64,000 nucleotides of DNA from Bizionia argentinensis JUB59 (GCF_000224335.1 NZ_AFXZ01000009.1:124001-188000), one strand, 5' to 3'; numbered from the stretch's first letter, positions 1 to 9,631 are shown. The notes: generated by a model from the sequence alone, not told the origin. Numbers and translations: made by a program.

Positions 1-54
1 GTAATTGATAATATGATTATTAAACGTTTTTCTTCAAAATTCTTCGATTCATAA
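1..54 (+). CDS. C-terminal fragment of a phage-holin-family-like membrane protein (partial)
   Basis: The first 17 codons of the window are open and end in TAA, four bases before the next gene. The residues read VIDNMIIKRFSSKFFDS, which line up with the last residues of the complete protein at 14043-14405 (NKYIIRKIGSKFFAEDE). The same order, holin-like gene then DUF6327-like gene, recurs at 14043-14672. This is therefore read as the tail of a paralogous holin-like gene whose start lies outside the window. Identification rests on this short alignment and on gene order. Confidence 0.6.
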   Translation, partial: VIDNMIIKRFSSKFFDS

Positions 55-57
55 ATT

Positions 58-258
58 ATGAGACACTACCAATCTTTTAACGACATAGAAACCGATTTAC
101 AACGTTTGAATTTAGAACGTAAAATTGCTTTGGAAGAAATGAAACTTCTTAAAACTGAATTTAAAGAAAATTTAAGACCGGCTAACTGGGTGAATACATT
201 ATTGAGTATGGCTGGTAAATATGGACTTTACAGAATAGTGAAACGATTTTTAAAATAA
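58..258 (+). CDS. DUF6327-like small protein
   Basis: A 66-residue protein with a charged, probably helical N-terminal half (DIETDLQRLNLERKIALEEM) and a basic, moderately hydrophobic C terminus. It is clearly paralogous to the 69-residue protein at 14463-14672: both have FND(I/L)ETDL(Q/K)RLNLER near the start and E(E)xKLLKTEFK in the middle. In both places it follows a holin-like membrane protein. From memory it matches the flavobacterial DUF6327 family, whose function is not known; a structural or stress role near the envelope is only inferred from neighbours. Confidence 0.75.
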   Translation: MRHYQSFNDIETDLQRLNLERKIALEEMKLLKTEFKENLRPANWVNTLLSMAGKYGLYRIVKRFLK

Positions 259-279
259 TAATCACACAATAGTATAATC

Positions 280-312
280 AAAAATCCATATTTTAAATAT
301 GGATTTTTTTTT
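280..312 (+). terminator. Rho-independent terminator after the DUF6327-like gene
   Basis: A hairpin with arms AAATCCATATTT and AAATATGGATTT is followed by an uninterrupted T tract. It lies about 20 bases after the stop of the small gene at 58-258 and separates it from the SYLF gene. Confidence 0.8.
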
Positions 313-421
313 GGAATTGTTTTAATTTTTAGATCGTTTTGCGCTATCATTTTTATGTATTGTGTTACTATGTAACTTAATGATACTATAGTTTTGGTAG
401 GAACAATAAAATAAATGCAAT

Positions 422-958
422 ATGAAAACTTTAAAAACAATAGTGGCAGCTTGCCTTCTTTTTATTTCAGTTGGCGCCGTAGCACAAAATGAGAAGGATA
501 TTAAAATAATGAAGGATGCCGAGAAAGCTAAAACCATGTTAATGGAAAAAGATGCAGGTTTCGAGAAGTTCTTTTCAACGGCTTCAGGTTATGTTATTTT
601 TCCAAACGTTGGTAAGGGCGGTTTAATAATTGGTGGAGCCAGTGGAAATGGTGTGGTTTATGAATATGGCAAAGCTGTAGGTATGGCCGATTTAAAAGAA
701 ATTAGTGTTGGACTGAAAGCTGGAGGACAAGCTATAACTGAAGTCATCTTTTTTGAAACTGATGTCGCTTTAGCGGATTTTAAAGAAGGTAATTTCGAGT
801 TTGCCGCCGAAGCTTCCGCCGTAGCAGTAGATAAAGGCGTTTCCAAAGATGCTAATTATAGCGATGGAGTAGTTGTATTCACAATGCCAAAAGCAGGTTT
901 AATGGCTGACTTATCTGTAGGTGGACAAAAATTTAGCTACAAAGCATTTAAAAAGTAA
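422..958 (+). CDS. Lipid-binding SYLF (Ysc84-like) domain protein, secreted
   Basis: A 178-residue protein with a Sec signal peptide (MKTLKTIVAACLLFISVGAVA, probable cleavage after AVA-Q). The mature part has the SYLF/Ysc84 pattern: FPNVGKGGLIIGGASGNGVV, then a glycine-rich stretch with GLKAGGQA and a final GLMADLSVGGQKFSYKA. The length fits single-domain bacterial SYLF proteins, which are exported and thought to bind phospholipids. It is monocistronic: an intergenic gap precedes it and a terminator follows directly. The molecular role in this organism is not shown by the sequence. Confidence 0.88.
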   Translation: MKTLKTIVAACLLFISVGAVAQNEKDIKIMKDAEKAKTMLMEKDAGFEKFFSTASGYVIFPNVGKGGLIIGGASGNGVVYEYGKAVGMADLKEISVGLKAGGQAITEVIFFETDVALADFKEGNFEFAAEASAVAVDKGVSKDANYSDGVVVFTMPKAGLMADLSVGGQKFSYKAFKK

Positions 959-978
959 ACAGATTTTAAAATAATTAC

Positions 979-1006
979 AAAGGTTGGCTCAAGGTCAACC
1001 TTTTTT
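979..1006 (+). terminator. Rho-independent terminator after the SYLF gene
   Basis: AAAGGTTG pairs with CAACCTTT across a nine-base loop and runs into a T tract, 20 bases after the SYLF stop codon. It also argues against starting the next gene at the TTG inside this hairpin. Confidence 0.8.
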
Positions 1007-1046
1007 ATATACTAACCATTATTATCATCCATTTAATATTAATATA

Positions 1047-1961
1047 ATGACTCCAGTTGAAACCGAATCCTTTAAATTAAAACACCTGCCATCTTTAATT
1101 GTAGAAACTTATAAAGCATGGGATGCTAACGATCCGTTTCGTTTAAGTGCTGTTGTAGCTTATTATGCCGTTTTATCATTACCAGGGCTTTTGGTGATTA
1201 TTATAAATTTAGTCGGTTATTTTTGGGGTGTAGAAATTGTACAAGGACAGTTAACTAACGAAATCTCTAGTGCTTTAGGTAGCGATGCTGCCGATTCTAT
1301 ACAGAGTATGATGATTGAAACACAAAATTCTGAAAAAAGTACGATGGCAACCATATTAGGTATTGGAACCTTGATATTTGGTGCAACAGGAGTTTTCTAT
1401 CACTTGCAATTGTCTCTTAATCAAATATGGAAAATAAGTCCAGAAAACGGTATGAGCTTTGGAAAAATGCTTTTGGATCGAGCCCGTAGTTTTGCATTTA
1501 TTTTAGCCATGGGATTTTTAATGCTTGTAAGTTTTCTGGTGACTGCTATAATTTCTGTTTTAAAGGATTATATTCAAAGTTTATTGCCCGATATGGTGGT
1601 TTATATCGCTTTTATATTCGACTTCCTGGTGTCTATAGGAATTGTGACATTGCTTTTTGCTCTTATATTTAAATTTTTACCAGACGCCAAAATTAGATGG
1701 AAAACAGTTTGGATAGGAGCTTTTATTACAGCACTTTTATTTGTACTTGGTAAGTTTCTATTGGGGCTTTATTTTGGACAAGCTAATCCAGGGTCCACCT
1801 ATGGTGCGGCTGGAACCATTGTCCTTATTTTACTTTGGGTATCGTACTCCTGTTTGATTTTATTTTTTGGAGCACAATTTACATGGGTTTATGCCGAGCG
1901 TTATGGGTTAGGAATAAAATCGAGTTATAATACGGAATCGTCTTTAGATTCCAAGGAATAA
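1047..1961 (+). CDS. YihY/virulence factor BrkB family membrane protein
   Basis: A 304-residue integral membrane protein with about six hydrophobic segments, matching the YihY/BrkB family: an N-terminal cytoplasmic helix (DPFRLSAVVAYYAVLSLPGLL), a central GATGVFYHLQLSLNQIW motif and a C-terminal GAAGTIVLILLWVSYS segment that is highly characteristic. The frame is open to a TTG at 984, but that codon lies in the preceding terminator hairpin, so the ATG at 1047 is chosen. Family members are inner-membrane proteins of uncertain transport function; the old RNase BN label is a misassignment. A hairpin follows between this gene and the convergent CsbD gene. Confidence 0.9.
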   Translation: MTPVETESFKLKHLPSLIVETYKAWDANDPFRLSAVVAYYAVLSLPGLLVIIINLVGYFWGVEIVQGQLTNEISSALGSDAADSIQSMMIETQNSEKSTMATILGIGTLIFGATGVFYHLQLSLNQIWKISPENGMSFGKMLLDRARSFAFILAMGFLMLVSFLVTAIISVLKDYIQSLLPDMVVYIAFIFDFLVSIGIVTLLFALIFKFLPDAKIRWKTVWIGAFITALLFVLGKFLLGLYFGQANPGSTYGAAGTIVLILLWVSYSCLILFFGAQFTWVYAERYGLGIKSSYNTESSLDSKE

Positions 1962-1987
1962 TTAGAGTTTACATCTAAATTTTAACC

Positions 1988-2024
1988 TAAAAAATATCCC
2001 TAAAATATTAATTTTAGGGATATT
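1988..2024 (-). terminator. Terminator between convergent yihY-like and CsbD genes
   Basis: A long perfect hairpin, AATATCCCTAAAAT with its reverse complement, has a run of A on its left side. The T tract therefore belongs to leftward transcripts, so this best serves the CsbD gene; it may also slow rightward transcripts. Confidence 0.65.
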
Positions 2025-2058
2025 CTCATAAATGGTTTAAGCCGTTAATTGCTTAAGA

Positions 2059-2244
2059 CTACCATTCATTAATTTCTTTTTCAATTTCTTCACGTTTCTT
2101 TCCCGTCTTTTCTTGAAGTTTTCCGATCATTTCATCAAACTTTCCTTCAGAATACTTTAAATCGTCATCTGTAAGTTTACCATATTTTTGTTTGAACTCA
2201 CCTTTAACTTGTTTCCATTTTCCTTCTAATTGATCCTTGTTCAT
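2059..2244 (-). CDS. CsbD family stress-response protein
   Basis: A 61-residue hydrophilic protein, MNKDQLEGKWKQVKGEFKQ at the start, then KWGKLTDDDL-like and GKFDEMIGKLQEKTGKKREE. This is the canonical CsbD pattern at the usual family size. The frame is open for another 44 codons upstream, but the ATG at 2244 fits the family start exactly. CsbD proteins are small stress-induced proteins of unknown biochemistry (sigma-B regulated in Bacillus). It lies among other stress genes and converges on the yihY-like gene. Confidence 0.92.
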   Translation of the reverse strand: MNKDQLEGKWKQVKGEFKQKYGKLTDDDLKYSEGKFDEMIGKLQEKTGKKREEIEKEINEW

Positions 2245-2744
2245 AATTTTAAAAATTAAGTTAATACTCTGTTTGTTTCTATTCATAAAGGTATCGTATA
2301 AGATGGTTGCTTCTGAACTCATTTGAATAAAATATTGAGCCAATAAATATTTGAGGGCTCTAGCAATGATGCTCAATTTTTATTGGATTGTGTTAATACA
2401 ATTCAATTTAATACCGCAAATTTGAACTTAATTTAGTTCACAGACTTTAGAATACTATAAAATAAGAAGTATGGGTAAACCAAGTATTAAGTAAGAAAAT
2501 CAATATATAGCCTTGCGATATAGAGTTTGCAGGAAATAAAAATCTGCTGCAATTACTCATTCACCAAATTCTGGGGATAGCAACAGTTAAAAAAAATCTT
2601 ACGAGAATTGGCCTAAAAAGGAATTATACAATCAAAACCAAAACGAAGTAATTGATGAACGTTCCAAAATAAATAAATCTGAATTAACTCACGCATTACG
2701 TAATAATTAAAACTTATATTTAACCAACAATCAATCTATAATAA
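2245..2744. other. Intergenic stretch without a recognisable gene
   Basis: About 500 bases between the CsbD start and the AI-2E family gene. The first 130 bases are an open extension of the CsbD frame and probably carry its promoter and leader. Short scattered reading frames in the rest do not look coding. No RNA gene or long repeat was recognised. Confidence 0.5.
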
Positions 2745-3776
2745 ATGAAAATAATCCCGCCAAAAGTCATACGTCAGATATTCTTACTATTACTAATTTT
2801 ATTAGTTTGTATTTTAATTTTCCGAGAAATGATTCCCTATTTGTCAGGCGTTTTGGGAGCCATTACTATATATGTGCTTTTACGGAAAACAATGGGTAAA
2901 CTAGTTAAAAGAGGCTGGAATCCAAATTTGGCTGCAGTATTTTTAATGCTCGGTTCTTTCTTTGTTATTTTAGTACCATTAGCTGGAACAGCTTTAATGC
3001 TCGGTAATAAAATAAGTAAGGCGGTAGAAAATCCAGAGCGGATAACAAAAATTCTTAAATCTCAATTAACTGAAATAGAAAGCAAATTTGGTTTTGAGTT
3101 TACTTCGCAAATAGATGCTTCTGCTGTTTCTGGATGGCTCTCTGAAAACTTACAAAATTTTGCGGGTGGTACTTTCAATACAATTATAGGTGTTTCCATT
3201 ATGTATTTTATGTTATTCTATATGTTTACGAACAGGAGGCAGTTACGCGAATCTTTAATGGATTATATTCCTATTAATCGAAACGATTTAAAAACTTTAG
3301 GTAAGGAAATGAATAGCATGGTTCGCGCTAATGCTATTGGAATCCCGTTAGTGGCAATTGCTCAAGGTATTATTGCATTAGTTGGTTTTTTAATTTTTGG
3401 TATTGAAGCACCATTTTTTTGGGCTGTAATTATAACCATAGGTTCTATGGTTCCTTTTGTAGGTAGTATGCTAGGAATAATACCTGTTTTTATTATTGCC
3501 ATGGCAGCTGGCGATACATTTGCAGCATGGGGTATTTTGCTTTATGGTTTAATAGTAGTGGGTTCTACTGATAATTTAATTCGTTTACTTGTGCTTCGCA
3601 GATTAGATGATGTGCACCCATTAATCACCTTAATAGGAGTTATAATAGGTATTCCATTATTTGGATTTATAGGTTTAATATTTGGACCTTTATTGTTGAG
3701 TTTAGCTATAGTAATTATTCGTATTTATAAAGACGAGTATGCTAGTAATAAAGATGAACTTGAGGAAGGTGTTTAA
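2745..3776 (+). CDS. AI-2E (TqsA/PerM-like) family transporter
   Basis: A 343-residue membrane protein with seven or eight hydrophobic segments. Two strong ones at the N terminus are followed by a soluble part (about residues 90-135) and a C-terminal membrane block with GIPLVAIAQGIIALVGF, PFVGSMLGIIPVFIIAMAAG and LITLIGVIIGIPLFGFIGL, the hallmark of the AI-2E exporter family. Members have been linked to AI-2 efflux, Na+/H+ antiport and permease roles, so the substrate cannot be inferred. It stands alone between two long intergenic regions. Confidence 0.88.
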   Translation: MKIIPPKVIRQIFLLLLILLVCILIFREMIPYLSGVLGAITIYVLLRKTMGKLVKRGWNPNLAAVFLMLGSFFVILVPLAGTALMLGNKISKAVENPERITKILKSQLTEIESKFGFEFTSQIDASAVSGWLSENLQNFAGGTFNTIIGVSIMYFMLFYMFTNRRQLRESLMDYIPINRNDLKTLGKEMNSMVRANAIGIPLVAIAQGIIALVGFLIFGIEAPFFWAVIITIGSMVPFVGSMLGIIPVFIIAMAAGDTFAAWGILLYGLIVVGSTDNLIRLLVLRRLDDVHPLITLIGVIIGIPLFGFIGLIFGPLLLSLAIVIIRIYKDEYASNKDELEEGV

Positions 3777-4517
3777 AATCTAATAGAGCTTTTTATATGT
3801 GCAAATAAATGGTTTGTAGTTCCTTCGTAATTAAATGAATTAAAATATATAGAGAGTGATGCGATAAATCTTTTAAGTGAAAAATAATATGCGAAGTGAC
3901 TTTATGATTGTCAATTTGTGGTTTTAGCTTGGTTAAACTTTTATCTTAAATGCTGCCTTGAATGCTTGCGTTTTAAGCGGATATTTTAAATTCTATGCCC
4001 TAATCAAAAATCATTTAGCATGTTCTTAATTATAAAACAAACCATTTTTAGCGCTAACAAATGCATTTATTATTATAAGTATTGTTGCCCTAAAATTTAG
4101 TTTTGGCCATAAACGATTGCCTGTTTTTCTTTGTAAAAAATGAACCTAAAACAATAAGTAAATTAGCTTTCCACAATTATCTGCCGCACAATCTAGACAT
4201 GAAATCATTATAAATTCTTAAAATTATAGTCAGTAACGATTTCTATTTCATTATTAAAGGACGTCTTTTAATGAGGAAACATAAAAATATTTGTAAATAG
4301 CAGGATGGCAAAAAAAAAAGTTTTAAATATGAATAGGCTTTTAAGACCTAAAAAACTTTGTAATTAAAATTGTTAAAGCGCTCTTAAAGTTTTTATTAAC
4401 GCCATAAATCATATATAATAAATGTTTATTGCATTAATATTTTTGGGTTTAAAGTTAAGTAATGCGTTATTTAAAATTTAACTTGGTCACAATATAAAAA
4501 GACACAATCTACGTGCT
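3777..4517. other. 740-base intergenic region, no gene seen
   Basis: No reading frame with coding character, no tRNA-like or other recognisable RNA fold and no strong repeat was found. It could include the promoter of the nitroreductase gene and unrecognised regulatory RNA or gene remnants. Confidence 0.5.
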
Positions 4518-5123
4518 ATGGAAACCCAAAATAAAATACAATTAGAAAATATAGCAGAAACTGATTTTGAAATATTTGCCCTTTTAAAGCAACGCTACAG
4601 CCCTCGAGTTTTTAAGAGTGAAGAAATTAAAGGTCGTCATTTAAAACAGCTTTTTGAAGCCGCTCGTTGGTCAGCAAGCTCCAATAACTATCAACCTTGG
4701 CGTTTTATTTATGCCGAAAAAGGGACTGAAGCTTTTCAGAAAATTTTTAACTGTTTAAGCGATTTTAATAAGTCATGGGCAGATAATGCGCCACTTTTAA
4801 TGTTGGCAGCTTACAAAGAAAATACTAGTGACGGAAAAGAAAATTTTCACGCTTTACACGATTTGGGATTATGTTTAGGTGCTATGACGGTTCAAGCTCA
4901 ATATGTGGGAATTGGTATGCATCATATGGCAGGAGTAAATTGGAAAAAAGCTCATGAAGATTTCAAGGTTCCCAAAGGTTATCATGTGTCAACTGCAATT
5001 GCTTTGGGTTATTATGGAGGTGATTTGGATGATTTGCCTAACGATCTTAAAAAGCAAGAAACTGGTAAGCGCGAACGCAAACCGCAAGAAGATTTTGCAT
5101 TTAAAGGTGATTGGCTACACTAA
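4518..5123 (+). CDS. Nitroreductase family protein (FMN-dependent)
   Basis: A 201-residue protein of the nitroreductase/oxygen-insensitive NAD(P)H flavin reductase superfamily. Visible motifs are RYSPRVFK near residue 28, the FMN-contacting ARWSASSNNYQPWRFIYA at about 52-70, and HDLGLCLGAMTVQAQYVGIG followed by HHMAGV. The family reduces nitroaromatics, quinones or other electrophiles with FMN and NAD(P)H. The next gene, an NAD(P)-binding reductase, begins 26 bases later in the same direction, so the two probably form a redox operon. Confidence 0.88.
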   Translation: METQNKIQLENIAETDFEIFALLKQRYSPRVFKSEEIKGRHLKQLFEAARWSASSNNYQPWRFIYAEKGTEAFQKIFNCLSDFNKSWADNAPLLMLAAYKENTSDGKENFHALHDLGLCLGAMTVQAQYVGIGMHHMAGVNWKKAHEDFKVPKGYHVSTAIALGYYGGDLDDLPNDLKKQETGKRERKPQEDFAFKGDWLH

Positions 5124-5149
5124 AAACCGAATTAAAAATGAAATAGATT

Positions 5150-5791
5150 ATGAAGATAGGAATAATAGGAAGCGGAAATATAGGAGGGAGTTTAGGGAAA
5201 CATTGGGCAAAAGCCGGTCATGAGGTACTATTTAGTTCCAGGAACCCTGAAAATTTAAATACATTAGTAAGAGAAGCGGGAGGAGACGCTAAAGCGGTTA
5301 GTATTATAAAAGCATTTGAAGCAAATGCTGATGTATATTTATTAGCAATGCCATTTGAAGCTATTAATGATTTAGCTGATATATATGCTAGTCATTATGC
5401 TGATAAGATAATTATTGATGCCACAAATCCGTGTCCAGAGCGCGATGGCGAAATAGCTAAAGATGTTCGCGATGCTAATTACAATGCAACGGAATACACC
5501 GCTATGAAATTTAATTCAGCAAGTACAATAAAAGCCTTTAACACTATTAAGGCAGAAGATTTAAGAAATCAAGCTTTTAAAGAAACCGATAAATTAGCCA
5601 TACCTTTTGCAGCGCAGGATGAAGAAAGTAAATTGGTAGGTAGACAATTAATACATGATATCGGATTTGCTCCACTATATATAGGGAGTTTGAGTGATAC
5701 AGATATAATGGACCCTGATCAGGCTATTTATGGTAAGTCCTTAAATCGAGAAGATTTACAGTATATTGTAAATGCTACGCGTTCCGTATAA
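5150..5791 (+). CDS. NADPH-dependent F420 reductase-like NAD(P)-binding protein
   Basis: A 213-residue Rossmann-fold protein beginning MKIGIIGSGNIGGSLGKHWA, the GxGxxG dinucleotide motif, followed by GHEVLFSSRNPE, the usual NADP-selective segment of the NpdG/F420-dependent NADP reductase-like family. The middle has DVYLLAMPFEA and IIIDATNPCPERDG; the end has the pocket motif GFAPLYIGSL. Flavobacteria are not known to make F420, so this is likely an NADPH-linked reductase of another substrate. It is probably co-transcribed with the nitroreductase and is followed by a terminator. Confidence 0.85.
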   Translation: MKIGIIGSGNIGGSLGKHWAKAGHEVLFSSRNPENLNTLVREAGGDAKAVSIIKAFEANADVYLLAMPFEAINDLADIYASHYADKIIIDATNPCPERDGEIAKDVRDANYNATEYTAMKFNSASTIKAFNTIKAEDLRNQAFKETDKLAIPFAAQDEESKLVGRQLIHDIGFAPLYIGSLSDTDIMDPDQAIYGKSLNREDLQYIVNATRSV

Positions 5792-5812
5792 ATAAATTGA
5801 AATTACAGCATG

Positions 5813-5841
5813 AGAGATAATTTATTTATCTCTTTTTTTTT
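5813..5841 (+). terminator. Rho-independent terminator
   Basis: AGAGATAA pairs with TTATCTCT over a five-base loop, followed by eight or more T. It closes the nitroreductase/reductase operon. Confidence 0.85.
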
Positions 5842-6020
5842 GCTTGAAATTCGAGGTGCTTTGACTCGAAAAACATGTTAACTGTTTTTAATATATTAGC
5901 TAAATAAATAGCTGTACAACCCAAGCCTGTTATAAAATATCAACTTAATCATGTTATTTATTACTTTAAAAAAGATATCTTTAAGCTTTTTATACTTATA
6001 ACTAAACTGATTGATTATCA

Positions 6021-6563
6021 ATGAAACTTTTTGTTAAATACGATTATGATTTGGTATGTAAAACGGTTTTGAAAGAGCAGCTCGATGCTTTAAATATTTC
6101 ACATACACACACAACTCAAGGTGAAGTTAAAATTCATGATACTATAAATGAAACAACTCGGGAACAATTAGTGGCAGCTCTAGGGCGTTATGGCATTCAA
6201 ATTTTATCAAATCCTAAAGAAACATTAGTGGAGCGCATTAAAAATACGATTAATGATTTACTAAATAATAAAGATTTACGAACCGTAAAAGTTTCTAGTT
6301 ATTTATCGGATACCTTGCTATATTCGTATGCGCATTTATCGACAGTTTTTTCAGAAAGTACATATACATCTATAGAAAATTATATGATTCTGAAAAAAGT
6401 AGATCTCGTAAAAGAACGTATATGTAATAGTGATTTAACGTTAACGGAAATAGCTTATCAATTGGATTATAGTAGTGTGGCTCATTTATCTGGACAGTTT
6501 AAAAAAACGACAGGTTTAACGCCAAGCAGTTTCCAAAAAATCATGAAAAATAAAAATATATAA
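6021..6563 (+). CDS. AraC family transcriptional regulator
   Basis: A 180-residue protein. The C-terminal half is an AraC-type double HTH: ENYMILKKVDLVKERICNS leads into LTLTEIAYQLDYSSVAHLSG and FKKTTGLTPSSFQKI, the conserved second helix-turn-helix. The N-terminal 80 residues do not resemble a cupin sensor. It precedes a receiver-domain protein by 21 bases and a large histidine kinase, so it may be part of that signalling operon rather than a free-standing regulator. Confidence 0.88.
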   Translation: MKLFVKYDYDLVCKTVLKEQLDALNISHTHTTQGEVKIHDTINETTREQLVAALGRYGIQILSNPKETLVERIKNTINDLLNNKDLRTVKVSSYLSDTLLYSYAHLSTVFSESTYTSIENYMILKKVDLVKERICNSDLTLTEIAYQLDYSSVAHLSGQFKKTTGLTPSSFQKIMKNKNI

Positions 6564-6584
6564 TTCTATAAAAATTATAATTAG

Positions 6585-7031
6585 ATGAGCGAAATGCTTT
6601 TAAATATTGTTTTGGCAGATGATGATGAGGATGATAGAATGTTATTCAGTGAAGCCATCGACGAAATTCAAATTCGTACCAAATTATCGCTTTTTAATCA
6701 TGGGCAGGAGCTTATGGATTATTTGAATTTACCAAATGTAGTGTTGCCAAGTCTTATTTTTTTGGATTTAAACATGCCTATAAAAAATGGTCAGCAATGT
6801 TTAATTGAAATTCGTAGTAATCCTAGATTAAAGGATCTATGTGTTGCTATATATTCCACATCATCTTCAGAGAAAGATATTGAAGATACTTTTTTAAATG
6901 GGGCAAATATTTATGTGAATAAGCCCAATAACTTTGGTAAATTGCGGGAAGTGGTAGAGAAAGTTTTACAGCTTAATTGGCAATATCATACCTCCAATTT
7001 AAATAAAGAAACCTTTCTTTTCCGTATTTAA
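6585..7031 (+). CDS. Response regulator, single receiver domain
   Basis: A 148-residue CheY-like receiver without an output domain. VLADDDEDDRMLF gives the acidic pocket, LIFLDLNMPIKNGQ the phosphoacceptor Asp (about residue 66), YSTSSSE the conserved Ser/Thr and YVNKPNN the conserved Lys. This is the Rcp1-like subclass often found next to PAS histidine kinases. It lies five bases upstream of the kinase gene and is presumably its partner. Confidence 0.92.
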   Translation: MSEMLLNIVLADDDEDDRMLFSEAIDEIQIRTKLSLFNHGQELMDYLNLPNVVLPSLIFLDLNMPIKNGQQCLIEIRSNPRLKDLCVAIYSTSSSEKDIEDTFLNGANIYVNKPNNFGKLREVVEKVLQLNWQYHTSNLNKETFLFRI

Positions 7032-7036
7032 TTTTT

Positions 7037-9631
7037 ATGGACTTTAAGCGCGTATATACATCTTCTAAAACTTATTATATATTAACTATAGTTGCTTTTG
7101 CTATTTTGGCTTTTACAATTACGATAGCCTATAAGCAGGTTCTTCGTATGCAGAGTTCAGCGGAAATGGTTTCGCATTCACTGCATGTGTACAATGGTAT
7201 AAGTCTTTTAACAGCGCATTTTACACAAGCAGACTCTGAAGAATTACGAGATGAGCTTTTAAAGCCAGGCGATAGTAATTTGGCTTTCGAAACTTATAGA
7301 GAAGAAGGCCGTGTAAGTATAGATAGTTTGCAACTTTTAATTAGTGATAATCCATCGCAAATTGAACGATTGGACAGGATTAAAGTATTATTAGATGATT
7401 TATATGAGCAGCTTCAGGATTTAAATGATGTTGATTATGAAGCTGATAATACAATCTTACAATATAGAGGTGCCCAGAAAACTGTAATTAGTATTACATT
7501 ATATCAACTACGAAGCATTAAAGAAAAGATGATTGTTGAGGAGCAACGCCTCATGGAGCAACGTAAAAAAGCCTATGCATCTAATAAAACATTAGCACCC
7601 AAAATTTTATTGTTTTTAGCTTTTATTGCTTTAATGGTATTTGTCCTTTCTTTTATAAGGATTTATAGAAATAAAGCACGCATTCGCGAATCTGAAAATT
7701 TCTTAAAAAGTGTCTTAGCCACTACGGATAACGTGGTTAATTATTATGAGCCAATTTTTAATGAGAAAAATGAAATAATAGATTTTAAAGTGGTTTTTGC
7801 TAATGAATGTAATCGAGATTATTTTGGTTTAGAGCCGGATAAGATGCTTGGAAGAAGTGTTATAAAATTGTTTCCGCACCTAAAGGGAAGCGTTGATTTT
7901 GAGAAACTAAAAACAAGTTATTTGAATAGCGAAAAAGTAAAATTCGATAGTAAAATAACCATGAATGATTCTGTAATGTGGTTTCATTCTTTTGTAACAC
8001 CGTTATCAGAAGGTGTTTTAATTACGGCAAGAAACTCATCCGTAGAAGAAGAGGCTAAGAATATTCAGTTAAATTTAAAAAAGCGATTAGAAAATCAGAA
8101 CTTAAAACTATTAGATAGCCGAGCCTTATTAGCTAACATTTTTAAAAGTATTTCTCACGTTGTTATGCATTTTAAAAGTATAAGAAATACTGAAGGTGCA
8201 ATTGTCGATTTCCAAATTTTATTTGTAAACGATCGTATTAATCCTATTACAGGACAAATACCAGAAGAAATTAAAAATAAAAATGTTTCAGAGATTTATC
8301 CAGATATTTTTGAAAACGGTGTTTTTGAGCATCTGGTAAATACCATAGAAGTTAATAAGCATACAGAGTATGAAGTGCCTTTCGAAAAAAACAGCAAGAC
8401 ACATTGGTTCAATGCAACAGCTATAAAGCTGGGAGATGGAGTAACTGTTACAATTAGAGAAACAACTGGAGAAAAAGAAAAGTCGGATGAATTAAGAAAA
8501 CTAAATGACCAATTGGTCATTAGAAACTCCATATTAACGGATGCTGAAAGTATAGCCAAAATTGGTAGCTTTTTATGGTATATGGATTCAGATACGACTG
8601 AAATATCTGAAAATTTTTACCGTTTGCTTGGTTATGAACCCAATGAATTTAAATCTTCACTAAAAAAATTCAGAGACTTTATTCATCAAGATGATTTAGC
8701 ACTTTATGATTTAAAAGCGGAGGCATACTTTAAGGGGGAAACTTCCGAAGAATACACCTATCGTATTATGACCAAAACAGGTGCTGTTAAATATGTTAAA
8801 ACCAATGGACAGTTTTTAAATAGAAACGGTAAACAAGTTATGATTGGAGTTGTTCAAGATGTAACACAAAGTATTCATGCGGCAGAAGAGATAAGGAAAA
8901 GTAATTTAGATTTAAAACAGAGTAATGCCGAGCTGGAATCATTTAATCGCGTGGCGAGTCATGATTTACAAGAACCATTGCGTAAAATTCAATTATTTAT
9001 TTCTAGAATCGAAGACGTAGATGGCGGAACCTTTAGTGTTAAAAGCCAAAATTATTTTGAAAAAGTTAAAAATGGTGCTGAACGTATGCAGGGGCTTATA
9101 CAAAACTTGCTATCGTACTCTAGAATTGATAATAGTAAAACAGATTTAGAACTTATTGATTTAAATCACGTATTAGATAAGGTTAAGGATGATTTGGTTG
9201 CATCCATTAATGATACGGGAGCAGAAATAACTTCAGATAAACTTCCAAATATTAATGGCGTTTTCTTCCAAATGGAGCAGTTATTTGCTAATCTAATTGC
9301 TAATGCTTTAAAATATAAGAATGCTGCCACTAGTCCACAAATTCAAATACAAGTTCAAAAGGTAGCTGGCACCGATTTACCGGATCACTTATTAAGTACA
9401 AGTAAGCAATATCATAAAATTACATTTATAGATAATGGAATTGGTTTCGATTCTAAACACGCCAACAAAATATTTGAAGTCTTTCAACGACTCCATCAAA
9501 AAACAGAGTACTCCGGCACCGGAATTGGTTTGGCTATTTGTAAAAAGATAGTAGAAAACCATAATGGCTTTATTTTTGCCACTGGTGAGCTAGGTAAAGG
9601 AGCACAGTTTATAATTTATCTACCAGCGTAA
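7037..9631 (+). CDS. Multi-PAS sensor histidine kinase
   Basis: An 864-residue membrane kinase. A transmembrane helix at about residues 12-33 and another at about 185-208 flank a helical periplasmic domain of CHASE3 type. Three PAS regions follow (about 220-340, 365-480, 505-615; the last has GSFLWYMDSD and GYEPNEF). The HisKA domain has ASHDLQEPLRKIQ with phosphoacceptor His near 641; the ATPase domain has LIANALKYKN, IDNGIGF and GTGIGLAICKKIVENHNG. It acts as the input of the AraC/receiver operon; the signal is unknown. Confidence 0.93.
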   Translation: MDFKRVYTSSKTYYILTIVAFAILAFTITIAYKQVLRMQSSAEMVSHSLHVYNGISLLTAHFTQADSEELRDELLKPGDSNLAFETYREEGRVSIDSLQLLISDNPSQIERLDRIKVLLDDLYEQLQDLNDVDYEADNTILQYRGAQKTVISITLYQLRSIKEKMIVEEQRLMEQRKKAYASNKTLAPKILLFLAFIALMVFVLSFIRIYRNKARIRESENFLKSVLATTDNVVNYYEPIFNEKNEIIDFKVVFANECNRDYFGLEPDKMLGRSVIKLFPHLKGSVDFEKLKTSYLNSEKVKFDSKITMNDSVMWFHSFVTPLSEGVLITARNSSVEEEAKNIQLNLKKRLENQNLKLLDSRALLANIFKSISHVVMHFKSIRNTEGAIVDFQILFVNDRINPITGQIPEEIKNKNVSEIYPDIFENGVFEHLVNTIEVNKHTEYEVPFEKNSKTHWFNATAIKLGDGVTVTIRETTGEKEKSDELRKLNDQLVIRNSILTDAESIAKIGSFLWYMDSDTTEISENFYRLLGYEPNEFKSSLKKFRDFIHQDDLALYDLKAEAYFKGETSEEYTYRIMTKTGAVKYVKTNGQFLNRNGKQVMIGVVQDVTQSIHAAEEIRKSNLDLKQSNAELESFNRVASHDLQEPLRKIQLFISRIEDVDGGTFSVKSQNYFEKVKNGAERMQGLIQNLLSYSRIDNSKTDLELIDLNHVLDKVKDDLVASINDTGAEITSDKLPNINGVFFQMEQLFANLIANALKYKNAATSPQIQIQVQKVAGTDLPDHLLSTSKQYHKITFIDNGIGFDSKHANKIFEVFQRLHQKTEYSGTGIGLAICKKIVENHNGFIFATGELGKGAQFIIYLPA

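Noticed and set aside
984-1046. TTG start of the YihY-like protein at 984
   Set aside because: It lies in the terminator hairpin of the SYLF gene, and the family start fits the ATG at 1047.
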